Of a stretch of DNA of 64,000 nt, positions 1 through 8,641 are shown piece by piece; position 1 is the stretch's first letter; each line of letters begins with the position of its first letter. A program made the translations under genes and the position numbers. This DNA comes from Sphingobacterium multivorum (GTDB lineage Bacteria; Bacteroidota; Bacteroidia; Sphingobacteriales; Sphingobacteriaceae), in assembly GCF_900457465.1 (NCBI RefSeq), contig NZ_UAUU01000009.1:744001-808000 (forward strand), given 5' to 3'. The notes beneath the pieces were generated by a model, which was not told the DNA's origin, did not search any database, and saw nothing but the letters and a program-made list of their open reading frames with translations.

Positions 1-1467
1 CAACGCAAAACAGAGTTTTCACTATCTTCCGTTGGACTAGGTTTGGGACATACCTTACAATGGGGCAAAAACTCCCTCACCTTCAACAGCAGTTATACCA
101 ACTTAAAACCTTATTCCAAAATTATTACGCCAGATATCAAATGGACAAAACCCTATGAAAACGCCTCCGGAGAAATGATCTATCGCCATCAGTTTAAAGA
201 AGGCTTTCTAAATATCTATGGGGCATACAATTTCGAAAATATGGGACTTTACCAAGCAGACATCAATTATGAGCAACCTGTCCCATTGAAAAAGAAATCC
301 AACAATGCCTACGCCAACATTAGTTACAGTCAGAATCTGGGAAACCGATGGACTTTCCAGTCCGGCATTGGCCTAGGCTACCTGACCGATAAGCTGCACT
401 ACGATGACGTTTACCTACCTAATGAAGAAAAAAGTCTTCACTTAAAAGGAATGCTAAGTAAGGTCTGGAACAATAAGATTAAAAGTATTGGCGGAATAGA
501 ATATTTCGACACCAATTATCAAGAAGAATATCACCGACAAACCATTGGTTATCACTACGGGTATCATAGCAAGATGACCGCCGTATTTACGGAAACGACC
601 TTCGGCATCCTCCCGAACTTAATCGGGAAAATCGGCTTACGAGAAACCTCCTCCAATTTGCAGTCGAAGAACACTTTAGAACCAAGAGCTTCGCTGGGCT
701 ACGCATTAAATAAATATACGCAGCTCTCACTTGCCTATGGGAACTTCCATCAGCAGGCACCAACACCTCTATTAAAATATGCCCCTCAGCTTGGCTGGAT
801 GGAAGCCAATCACTATATCGCAAATTATTTCTATGCCCGTGGAGGGCACTTACTTCGATTAGAAGCTTATCATAAAGAATACAACAATTTGGTAAAATAC
901 AACAGTGCGACGCCAAATTACGACACCCAATATGACAATAACGGAAGCGGTAAGGTCAAAGGCTTTGACCTATTTTACAAAAACAACAGCAGCATCAAAA
1001 ACCTCCAATACTGGATTTCATATTCTTATACGGACAGTAAGCGAAATGACGCGAATTATCCGACAACAGTTACTCCCCCTTATGTCTACAAACACAGTTT
1101 CTATATCGTTGGAAAATACTGGCTACCCAGTCTACGTTCACAGCTCAGTGTGACAAATTCGTTTGTATCCGGCAGAAATTACAATGATCCCAATCAAACA
1201 GTATTTATGAATAGCCATACAAAAGGTTACAATAATCTTTCTATGAGTTGGTCGTTCCTTTATAGCCAGCAAAAAATTATCCATTTCTCCGTCAGTAATG
1301 TTCTTGGCGCTAGCCCAATCTATGGCTATCAATATGCAGACCGACCAAATTCACAAGGAATCTATGACCGTAGACCGATTGTCCCTACCGCCAAGCGCTT
1401 TGTGTTCCTAGGTTATTTCTGGACAATTAGTAAAAATGAAAAGGACAATCAATTGGACAATCTATAA
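1..1467 (+). CDS. TonB-dependent receptor, C-terminal part (5' end outside window)
   Basis: The reading frame is open back to base 1 without a start that looks real, so this is the 3' part of a longer gene. The roughly 488 residues are a run of alternating hydrophobic/aromatic strands separated by polar loops, rich in Tyr and Asn, as in the 22-strand barrel of outer-membrane TonB-dependent receptors. The last strand (RFVFLGYFWTIS) is followed by a short charged tail rather than ending on the usual terminal Phe. The plug domain and TonB box would lie upstream. The substrate cannot be told from this part. The next genes on the same strand are an exported TPR-like protein and a LytS/LytTR pair, which may form one expression unit with it. 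Confidence 0.75.
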   Translation, partial: QRKTEFSLSSVGLGLGHTLQWGKNSLTFNSSYTNLKPYSKIITPDIKWTKPYENASGEMIYRHQFKEGFLNIYGAYNFENMGLYQADINYEQPVPLKKKSNNAYANISYSQNLGNRWTFQSGIGLGYLTDKLHYDDVYLPNEEKSLHLKGMLSKVWNNKIKSIGGIEYFDTNYQEEYHRQTIGYHYGYHSKMTAVFTETTFGILPNLIGKIGLRETSSNLQSKNTLEPRASLGYALNKYTQLSLAYGNFHQQAPTPLLKYAPQLGWMEANHYIANYFYARGGHLLRLEAYHKEYNNLVKYNSATPNYDTQYDNNGSGKVKGFDLFYKNNSSIKNLQYWISYSYTDSKRNDANYPTTVTPPYVYKHSFYIVGKYWLPSLRSQLSVTNSFVSGRNYNDPNQTVFMNSHTKGYNNLSMSWSFLYSQQKIIHFSVSNVLGASPIYGYQYADRPNSQGIYDRRPIVPTAKRFVFLGYFWTISKNEKDNQLDNL

Positions 1468-1618
1468 TAAGCATCAACACATCATCGAAATATGTCGGTC
1501 CATCCAAAATTATTTCTGTTTGCAGCGAAGGATTGCCAACTTCAATAACAATCAATAACATATACATCAAACACAACAGCAATAACTTAGAAAAATATTT
1601 AAACTAAAACGAAAGATC

Positions 1619-2233
1619 ATGAAATCATTTATTATCGTCCTCATCTGCCATATAAGCGGCAGCGCGTTTGCACAAGGCAATTTTGAAAAAAATATGGGAC
1701 AAGCCATGAGTCTATGGCAATCGGGAGAGACACAAAAAGCGGCCGCTCTTTTAGAACGTATTGCACAGGCAGAAAAGGACAATTGGATTCCTGCCTATTA
1801 TCAGGCAATGGTACTGACAACAGCATCCTTTAGGGAGAAAAATAAAGAGACACAGGCAAAATATATTCAGTCTGCAGAAGAAATACTAAACAATAGCTCC
1901 CAGGACAACAATTCAGAATGGCTTGTACTGAAAGCGATGAACCAAACAGCATTGATGATCACAGATCCCATGACAAAAGCCAAAGAGCTTTCGCCTAAGA
2001 TTATAGCTCTATATAAAAAAGCCATCTCCCTTGCGCCAAACAACCCCCGGGCTGTATTGGGACTAGCGGAATTCCAAATAAACGCAAAAAAATATTTTAA
2101 CCAGGATACCAACAAAGAATGTGAGGATGTAAAGAAAGCACTATCTTTATTCGGTGAAGAGAAGATTACTACGCCATTTGCACCTTCATGGGGCAAAGAT
2201 CGGGCAGAACAACTCGTAAAGGAATGCAAATAA
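1619..2233 (+). CDS. exported TPR-like protein
   Basis: A 204-residue protein with a clear signal peptide (hydrophobic residues 3-17, cleavage after AFA-Q near residue 19), so it acts in the periplasm or at the outer membrane. The mature part is helical with paired-helix repeats that resemble tetratricopeptide units: AMSLWQSGETQKAAALLERIA and the later ALYKKAISLAPNNPRAVLGLAEF, which has the TPR-like A-x3-P-NNP-A-x2-GLA pattern. TPRs mediate protein contacts; no catalytic motif is seen. The stop codon is only 6 nt before the GTG start of the histidine kinase, so the two are probably co-transcribed. Function beyond a scaffold role is unknown. Confidence 0.6.
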   Translation: MKSFIIVLICHISGSAFAQGNFEKNMGQAMSLWQSGETQKAAALLERIAQAEKDNWIPAYYQAMVLTTASFREKNKETQAKYIQSAEEILNNSSQDNNSEWLVLKAMNQTALMITDPMTKAKELSPKIIALYKKAISLAPNNPRAVLGLAEFQINAKKYFNQDTNKECEDVKKALSLFGEEKITTPFAPSWGKDRAEQLVKECK

Positions 2234-2239
2234 CACGTT

Positions 2240-3307
2240 GTGAAAAAAGCACTATTTAAAGCGATTATACAAGCACTACTCGCAAGCCTGGTCGTGACCA
2301 TCTATTTTGTGGTTGTGGCCAAGCTTGACCATAATGATGTCCCTTGGGTATCCATCATCTTTCACCCTAATATGGTCCGAGGTTTACTATATGGATTTTT
2401 TCTCTTTCTGGGTCACAGCTATCTATCAAAATGGGTCGGAAAAAAGTACCCGAACAGTAAAGATTTTGGGAAGAAGATGATTGTTTTTTACAGTATCAGT
2501 TTTTTCTTGACCGTACTGGTCGTTTTTATTGTCAATGCTTTTTTCTCCGGACTTTTTAACCCTGGTGTTCCCAAAAATTTCGCTCAGCGTTTCCACCAAT
2601 TTATTCATCAACAACGTGTTGCATATTATTTTCAAACCGCGATGATATCTTGGTGCATTTCAATGATTTTTTTTGGTTTCTATTTCTATAAAAGATTCAA
2701 AGATTACCAAATCAAAGAATCTCATCAGGAAAAACAACAAATAGCAGCACAATTTGAGTCGCTCAAGAATCAACTCGACCCACATTTTTTGTTCAACAGC
2801 CTGAATGTATTGAATGGATTAATTGAGGAAAGCCCTAAAAAAGCCAGCATGTTTACGACAGACCTTTCTAAGATATATCGCTATGTATTGGAACAAAGGG
2901 ACAAAAGCCTCGTTTCTTTACAGGAAGAGCTTACTTTTTCAAAGGCTTATTTAAACCTCTTGAGTCTGCGCTTCGAAACCGGTATACAGATCGATCTACA
3001 GATCAATGCGGAACAGCATACTGGTTTTATATTACCGCTTTCCCTTCAATTACTGATCGAAAATGCAATCAAACACAATATTATTTCGATCAGGAAGCCG
3101 CTTTTATTGAAGATTTATAGAAAAAATAATTACCTCTATGTTGAAAACAATCTTCAAAAAAAGAAAGTGCTCCATGATCATTCGGGAATCGGTTTGAAAA
3201 ATATTCAGGAACGTTATGCTATACTGTCCAATCTACCTGTGTATATTCAAGAAAGTGATCTATTATTTTCTGTCGGACTGCCTATTATCCATGAAATAGT
3301 CTTTTAA
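2240..3307 (+). CDS. LytS/YehU-type sensor histidine kinase
   Basis: A 355-residue inner-membrane kinase. Four hydrophobic segments (about residues 8-28, 45-60, 80-103, 130-150) precede a helical linker and the His_kinase domain (PF06580-like) with the phosphoacceptor motif LDPHFLFNSLN, His at about 182. The ATP-binding part carries LIENAIKHN (N box) near 275 and a GIGLKNIQER G box near 315-325. It should autophosphorylate and pass phosphate to the LytTR regulator 120 nt downstream. The start is GTG, 6 nt after the previous stop; no better in-frame ATG lies upstream. There is no recognisable extracytoplasmic sensor domain, so the signal is probably sensed in the membrane or through the exported TPR partner (inference). 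Confidence 0.85.
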   Translation: MKKALFKAIIQALLASLVVTIYFVVVAKLDHNDVPWVSIIFHPNMVRGLLYGFFLFLGHSYLSKWVGKKYPNSKDFGKKMIVFYSISFFLTVLVVFIVNAFFSGLFNPGVPKNFAQRFHQFIHQQRVAYYFQTAMISWCISMIFFGFYFYKRFKDYQIKESHQEKQQIAAQFESLKNQLDPHFLFNSLNVLNGLIEESPKKASMFTTDLSKIYRYVLEQRDKSLVSLQEELTFSKAYLNLLSLRFETGIQIDLQINAEQHTGFILPLSLQLLIENAIKHNIISIRKPLLLKIYRKNNYLYVENNLQKKKVLHDHSGIGLKNIQERYAILSNLPVYIQESDLLFSVGLPIIHEIVF

Positions 3308-3429
3308 AAGTAACCTGCTCTTAATAAACATGCGGGAGCTAAGCACAGCAAAAACAATAGCATGGGCACAACGATTCAACAAATTAAGCAATACAACGGT
3401 CTGATGATCGATAACCACGTAAAAAAGTA

Positions 3430-4179
3430 ATGAAAATAGTAATTATAGAAGACGAACTTCCATCGGCGAGATTACTTCGAAGAAAACTTGAGGAACTCGG
3501 TTACACCGTATCTGCTGTACTGCAAACTGTGGAAGAATCCATTGAGTGGTTTATGTCAAACAGTGACCCAGACCTCCTTTTTTTGGATATTCAGCTCGCG
3601 GATGGGATTTCATTTGACATCCTGGAGCAGGTGAAACCCAGTTCGGCCATTATTTTTACCACCGCATACGATGAATATATGTTGCGTGCTTTTAAACAAA
3701 ATAGCATCGATTACCTGCTGAAGCCAATTGAAGATGAAGAATTGGAAAATGCAATTGAAAAATTCCGCCAATTTAGACGCCCCAATCCCCAGTTTGATCT
3801 GGCATCGCTTCAAGCGTTGTTTAGAAACCCTGCCCCAACATTTAAGGAACGCTTTACAATCAAAATCGGCCAAAGTCTAAAAGTTGTGACAAGCCAGCAA
3901 GTTGAATGCATTTACAGCGAAAACAAAGGCACTTACCTTTATACCAACGAAAATGGAAACTATCTTTTGGATCAGACATTGGACGCACTAACACCGCAAC
4001 TGTCACCCAAAGCATTTTTTAGGATCAATCGAAGCACGATTATTCAATTTGATGCCATCAAAAATATTGCTGTACATTCCAATGCCCGGCTAAAAATATA
4101 CCTCAAGCATTATGAATCCGAAGAGCTCATTATCTCCCGGGAGAAAGTCTCAGCCTTCAAAGACTGGCTGGACAACTAA
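3430..4179 (+). CDS. LytTR-family response regulator
   Basis: 249 residues with an N-terminal receiver domain (residues 1-120: acidic pair E7/D8, phosphoacceptor D53 in LLFLDIQL, TTAYDEY switch region, K in LLKPIEDEE) and a C-terminal LytTR DNA-binding domain (about 143-245, with the typical FFRINRSTIIQ motif). It is the expected cytoplasmic partner of the adjacent LytS-type kinase and would activate transcription of nearby genes by binding direct repeats. The 122-nt gap between kinase and regulator holds no other gene and no terminator that I can see. Targets are unknown; the neighbouring TonB receptor and TPR gene are plausible candidates. Confidence 0.88.
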   Translation: MKIVIIEDELPSARLLRRKLEELGYTVSAVLQTVEESIEWFMSNSDPDLLFLDIQLADGISFDILEQVKPSSAIIFTTAYDEYMLRAFKQNSIDYLLKPIEDEELENAIEKFRQFRRPNPQFDLASLQALFRNPAPTFKERFTIKIGQSLKVVTSQQVECIYSENKGTYLYTNENGNYLLDQTLDALTPQLSPKAFFRINRSTIIQFDAIKNIAVHSNARLKIYLKHYESEELIISREKVSAFKDWLDN

Positions 4180-4308
4180 TTCAGGAAAAACCAAAAGACT
4201 TCTTCCGAGCAGGAGTTAACGCGGGCATACTGATACCGTAGCGACGACATAATCATGCGGTAAGCAAATATCCCAGAGAAAATATACAAGCTGATTGAAG
4301 AATCTGAG

Positions 4309-4776
4309 CTACATATTGATCCGATAATTTAGCGGAATACTAAATCGAAGAGACACCGCAAAACCCTTTATCGGATTATAATCTTTTTTTTCATTGATGG
4401 ATAATCCATAACCAAAATCAAGATCCACCAATGTAGCCAAGCTCAATCCAACTTTGGGGGTAATGGTATATGGAGTAAGTTCTGTACGAACAAAAGGAGT
4501 CAAGACATATGTTTGGGGATAATACGTTATTCCGGCCTCAGGGATTACGGCAAACTTTTTTTGTGTCCATGTAAAGTTAGCTGTAGCATCTGCTCGCAGT
4601 ATATGATCTCCACTAAAAGGAAATGCGAAATAAGCGCCGGTTTTTAATATACTGCCTTTTTGGAACTGATAACTCAGTGAAGGACCGATTAAATAATCTT
4701 GCGCTTTTAGGTTGCTAACCAGCGCTAACAACACAACAAGTGACCCCAGGAGTTTATAAATCGTCTTACTGCGCAT
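4309..4776 (-). CDS. small outer-membrane beta-barrel protein, tandem paralogue A
   Basis: 155 residues with an N-terminal signal peptide (hydrophobic to about residue 24, LKA-QD) and a mature part of amphipathic strands ending in a hydrophobic strand with an aromatic (RFSIPLNYRINM), as expected for a small 8-stranded outer-membrane barrel. It is clearly related to the next gene: both share the block ELTPYTITPKVG and the layout GPS-x-YQ-(F/Y)Q near the start and IPLN at the end. The stop of the upstream paralogue is 8 nt from its start, so the two form an operon. I do not recognise a named family; function unknown. Confidence 0.6.
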   Translation of the reverse strand: MRSKTIYKLLGSLVVLLALVSNLKAQDYLIGPSLSYQFQKGSILKTGAYFAFPFSGDHILRADATANFTWTQKKFAVIPEAGITYYPQTYVLTPFVRTELTPYTITPKVGLSLATLVDLDFGYGLSINEKKDYNPIKGFAVSLRFSIPLNYRINM

Positions 4777-4783
4777 TTTTCAA

Positions 4784-5260
4784 TTAATAAATATGAAAAT
4801 TGAGCGGAATATTTACCCCTACTGAAACGGTAATTCCGTCAATCGGCTTAAAATTTTTCTTCGTATTGTAATCAAATCCATAACCTATTCCCAGATCCAC
4901 AATGGAGAATAGACTGGCCCCCACTTTTGGCGTTATAGTGTAAGGTGTTAACTCTGCTTTCACAAAAGGGAAAAGAACAAAATCATTTAGATAGTAAGTA
5001 AATCCCAGCTCTGGAATAACCGTCGTTTTACCTTCCATCCAGCTGAAATTAGCTCCGGCATCAATTTTCATATATTGAAAATCATTCGGGGCAAATAATC
5101 CCCAGCCCGAAACTTTCAGAAAATTACCACTTTGATACTGATACCCTACTGAAGGACCCCAGATCCATTTATTATGTTGTTTCCAGGGCTTATCTTGTGC
5201 TTTAGACAACGTAGTAAAGAGAAAAAGGATAGTAAATAACGATAATATTCTTAGTTTCAT
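4784..5260 (-). CDS. small outer-membrane beta-barrel protein, tandem paralogue B
   Basis: 158 residues, signal peptide to about residue 21 (LSKA-QD), then short amphipathic strands alternating with turns and a C-terminal strand VGVNIPLNFHIY. It shares ELTPYTITPKVG, GPSVGYQYQ and VDLGIGYG with the downstream paralogue, so the pair arose by tandem duplication. It is the first gene of a two-gene unit on the minus strand. The 150 bp between it and the SH3 lipoprotein gene hold no other gene. The proteins could be pore or lipid-handling barrels, but nothing in the sequence decides this. Confidence 0.6.
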   Translation of the reverse strand: MKLRILSLFTILFLFTTLSKAQDKPWKQHNKWIWGPSVGYQYQSGNFLKVSGWGLFAPNDFQYMKIDAGANFSWMEGKTTVIPELGFTYYLNDFVLFPFVKAELTPYTITPKVGASLFSIVDLGIGYGFDYNTKKNFKPIDGITVSVGVNIPLNFHIY

Positions 5261-5410
5261 CCAGCTAAATTACAAACTATAATCTATTTTATGGAATACA
5301 ACAGGTGCATGCCAGAATAGTTTTACTTAAAACAGAAAAATAGTAAATATATACGCCTACAGCAAATGAATAAAAGTACAGTTTATGCCCGTCTTTAATT
5401 ATATAGATCT

Positions 5411-6539
5411 TTAATAAGGTAATATCCTTATTCGGATAAACTGTGATCGTTCGTTCAACGATCCTTCATCGCCCCAATAGCCATCAATATGGTTGGCAGC
5501 AGTATATATGCATCCATCTTTGCCCCAAAATATCAATTCCTCTTTCCAAGTTGGCATCCACTCTTTAAAACTAACAAAAAGCATCGGCGTCACCTTTCCT
5601 TGTTTCACGTGGAAGAGCTGCAAGTCACCCGTCGATTCATAGGGATCAGCGTGTAAAGTCATCAGATAATTTTTATCGGCAGAAAAGAAGGGATAATCTC
5701 CACATTCCACAATAAGATGACCGTCTTGTTTATCAAAAAGCCGCACATCAGCACTTTCCCAGTAATTCCCATCAACAGCAAAAGCATTTAGAAAATCATA
5801 ATGTCCTTTATACGAATAACTGGCTTCCAATTCATTATCGATATCCTTATCTGTAAAAATTAACTTTTTTCCATTGGTCAAAGGCAATTCTAGGGTTTTT
5901 CCGTTTTTAGGATAAGACAGGGTATCCTTGATCAAGTAATTTTTAGCCGTATTCTGAGCGGCTAGGAACGTTTGCTTATCAATCAACTCTAACTGGAGAT
6001 ACTTATCTAAAGAATGCCCCTTTTCATAATACGTTTCTTTACCATTTATCGTAAGTGAGACGATTGAATTTAAATCCCTGGGGGAAATTGTAATCTGATC
6101 CTGTTTCCCCAGCTTGGACTTCGCTACATACACCTTTTCCCATCGTGTAATATCACCTGTTTCGCCATTTCTCCCTTTGTAATCGCGCTGTATACGGTCC
6201 ATGACAGCAACCCATTCTCCTTCTTCACCGATCACATCGAGCTTGGCCATAGGGATATTTTCCTAATAGCGGAGCCGCTCCATCTGCACCTTGTCTAAGT
6301 TCGACTCCAGCACGATCAACAACATAGGTGTTTTTTAAAACCTTTGTCCTGTCATAGTCAATCGGCAAAGGAGGAAATTTAGCAGCATCCATCGTATCCT
6401 TCACGGCAATGGTTTTAAGTTCAGAAGAATCCTTTAAATCTGTATTATTAACCCTCGTATTGTGACCACAGCTCAAAATTCCCATGAATAATGTCGCTCC
6501 AAGGAATAAAGATAGGGGTGAAAATAGTTGTCTATTCAT
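5411..6539 (-). pseudogene. SH3-domain lipoprotein gene broken by a frameshift
   Basis: Two overlapping frames make one protein of about 375 residues. The 5' part (ATG at 6539) has a lipoprotein signal (lipobox GILSC) and the first half of a bacterial SH3 domain (VELRQGADGAAPLLGKYPYG); it runs into a stop after QARCDR. The second frame, entered near 6245-6250, continues exactly the SH3 fold (AKLDVIGEEGEWVAV) and then a long unrecognised C-terminal region ending at 5411. Joining needs a +1 shift: either one base was inserted or two lost near TATGGCC. No slippery heptamer is present, so I read this as a mutation or sequencing error rather than programmed frameshifting. The intact product would be an envelope lipoprotein that binds cell-wall or peptide ligands (inference from SH3b). 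Confidence 0.65.
5601..5616 (+). promoter_or_regulatory. parS-like 16-mer inside the SH3 lipoprotein gene
   Basis: The 16-mer TGTTTCACGTGGAAGA differs at two positions from the general ParB site TGTTTCACGTGAAACA and at one core position from the two sites upstream of mnmG. It lies in coding sequence (residues LFHVKQ on the minus strand), so it may be chance. Confidence 0.25.
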
Positions 6540-6729
6540 AAAGGTCAAGGTAGCGATTCCCATGCCAAAAAAAAATACTGGTTTTCAGGGGTTCTCCGAG
6601 AGCAAATACGATTATCCAAAGGTTCACAGTTTTAGCGAAGTAAAATCTAAAGCTCATTCCAAATTTGGACTAGATCCTTTGAATAGGATATCTATAGCCA
6701 CAAAGGCTCGTTAAAACCCCGCGGAATTT

Positions 6730-7512
6730 TTAATCTTTTAGCCATAAATTTTTCCCTTTAATTTGTAAACCGGCCTCTGACTTCCGTACATGAACAATTG
6801 TACTAATGATAGCGATAAAGATGGTCAAGAAGCGGAAAAAATTGCTCCATCCATTTCCTGCAGCATTGTCTGCAACATCAAAGATCATCCATGCCGAATT
6901 CATCAAAACATGAAGTGCTATCGGTATCCAAAGATTAAAACTCCATTCGGCATACAACCACGAAAATAGGATAGAGCCGAAGAAAGTCGTACAAAAAATC
7001 AGGGCCAATTCTCCCAAATCCTGACTCTGATAAAGATGCAGTATAGCAAAAAGGAATGAGGTGGCTAAAATGGATGGAATAAAACCTAGTCGGGTATAGC
7101 GATAAACTAAACCAAAAAAATAGGCCCGAAAAATCACTTCTTCAAAAAAACCCGATGACACATTATTTATTAATAGCGTGTTCGGATCTATTTTGCGGTT
7201 GAAGGTAAAAACAAGGGCATAGCCCAAGAACATGGGTAAGGTGGCTATTATTCCAAAAGATAGCCCCTGTAAAAAAGAGCCCTTTAAACCAAATTTTTCC
7301 AAGAACTCATTCGGCACTTTAGGTTTAAGCAGCGTTGCCCCCAAAAGCAGTGGTCCAAGGCTAATTGAATACGTCAGCACATGCCCCAAAAATCTACTGT
7401 GGACATAATTGCTCATCGTGGGTTGAAGCCTAGCAAAAAACAAATTATCAAGGATAAAGTATATTCCGAAGAACAGGAATAATACCAGCAGGTTTAAACT
7501 TTTTGTGCTCAT
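6730..7512 (-). CDS. CPBP-family intramembrane metalloprotease (Abi-like)
   Basis: About 260 residues with seven or eight hydrophobic segments and the three CPBP/Abi motifs: EEVIFR (FFEEVIFRAYFFG), FAILHLY and HVLMNSAW, which supply the Glu and His residues thought to bind the metal. These proteases and their relatives process membrane or prenylated substrates; in bacteria many are of unknown role. I prefer the ATG at 7512 (MSTKSLN) because the ten residues upstream are lysine rich and lead straight into the first helix, but an ATG at 7542 is also possible. A second CPBP gene of different sequence lies at 42.9-43.8 kb. Confidence 0.78.
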   Translation of the reverse strand: MSTKSLNLLVLFLFFGIYFILDNLFFARLQPTMSNYVHSRFLGHVLTYSISLGPLLLGATLLKPKVPNEFLEKFGLKGSFLQGLSFGIIATLPMFLGYALVFTFNRKIDPNTLLINNVSSGFFEEVIFRAYFFGLVYRYTRLGFIPSILATSFLFAILHLYQSQDLGELALIFCTTFFGSILFSWLYAEWSFNLWIPIALHVLMNSAWMIFDVADNAAGNGWSNFFRFLTIFIAIISTIVHVRKSEAGLQIKGKNLWLKD

Positions 7513-7615
7513 CTTTTTTTTGAGCAAAATTATGCCCCTCATGATGAGTAAACAAAGTTATGTGGCGTATGGCAAGACTTAGGGCTGACTGACAACAGCG
7601 AGGCGATCTTCTGCC

Positions 7616-8473
7616 CTATAAATACGGTCTAACTGATTCCATAGCAGACCTTGAAATAACAGCACAATCTTCAGTATCTGCAAAACGTAACAAGAAACCT
7701 TGGGCATTCCCTTCCTTTGCAATTATTTTTTCAAAGTTAACAAGAAACGACCGATGACATCGGTGAATAGACATTGTATTCAAGAGTTCAGACAATCGGC
7801 TCAACGTAATTCGTACCATCTGCTTCTTTACCGTACCATCCTTCCTAAAATAGATCATGCAATAATTATCCATTGATTTTGCAAAAATAAAATCGCTTGG
7901 CAGTAACTTTAACGATTGATTACCATTGGGGATATCGACCAGCCCCAAATGACAGTCATTCATTTGGCTCAATATGATCGCTGGCTTTATCGATAAACGT
8001 TCAATCGACGAATTATTCTTTTCATAATACGAATGACGCTTATCAACTCGAAGCAAAAAATAAATCGTAGCAATTGGGCTGTAAAGTGAAAGTGTGTAAA
8101 ATCCAATATAGGGGAGGTTATTCCACTGTAATGGGGCCTGATTGATGAACCAGCCATGATAGACGAAATTTAAAAAAACTGATAATAGGAGCACAAGAAA
8201 AATACGAAATAGTTCTATCGCAATTGTTCCTCTTTTTTTACGTAAGAGGACAGAAATTAAGGCATATGCAACGAATAATATGACCCCATATCCGGATAAC
8301 AAGCTAAATTTATAGGCATGCTCAAAATTATACGTTCCAAATGGCTGAAAAACCAGTAGGAATACATAAGCGGATAAGCCGAGTAAAGAGGCATAGGTGA
8401 GCAGCTCTCTTATGGAGACAATTTTGGGAATTACGCTATTTAAATAATTTAGAACAGGCTTTTTATACATCAT
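7616..8473 (-). CDS. membrane-anchored LytTR transcription regulator
   Basis: 285 residues. Four hydrophobic segments occupy residues about 22-45, 55-75, 88-108 and 120-140, and a C-terminal LytTR DNA-binding domain fills about 180-283 (DFIFAKSMDNYCMIYF, then HRCHRSFLVNF). There is no receiver domain, so this is a one-component membrane regulator that would respond to a membrane signal and bind DNA directly. A methionine at residue 2 is an alternative start. It is transcribed divergently from the amidohydrolase gene, with 168 bp between them. The regulon is not visible; the paired LytS/LytTR system 3.4 kb away is a separate unit. Confidence 0.75.
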   Translation of the reverse strand: MMYKKPVLNYLNSVIPKIVSIRELLTYASLLGLSAYVFLLVFQPFGTYNFEHAYKFSLLSGYGVILFVAYALISVLLRKKRGTIAIELFRIFLVLLLSVFLNFVYHGWFINQAPLQWNNLPYIGFYTLSLYSPIATIYFLLRVDKRHSYYEKNNSSIERLSIKPAIILSQMNDCHLGLVDIPNGNQSLKLLPSDFIFAKSMDNYCMIYFRKDGTVKKQMVRITLSRLSELLNTMSIHRCHRSFLVNFEKIIAKEGNAQGFLLRFADTEDCAVISRSAMESVRPYL

Positions 8474-8641
8474 GATCGGATAAATTTAGCGTTTTTGGCC
8501 GGCAGAGTGAAAATTTATAGCGAAAAAATTGAAATATATTGAATTTATGATTTAACTTAGAAGATATTTTTTCAAGCCAACATTAGTCGCTCGAATTAAA
8601 ATTGATTTGTCATATTATATATTAACGTAATTCTCCAAATT

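Noticed and set aside
587..916. Long open frames opposite to the TonB receptor and many others (for example opposite the tricorn, ABC-F and nadB genes)
   Set aside because: They lie antisense inside well supported genes, have no recognisable protein features and are shadows.
3329..3403. 24-codon ORF between LytS-type kinase and LytTR regulator
   Set aside because: No membrane helix, motif or coupling; too short to support.
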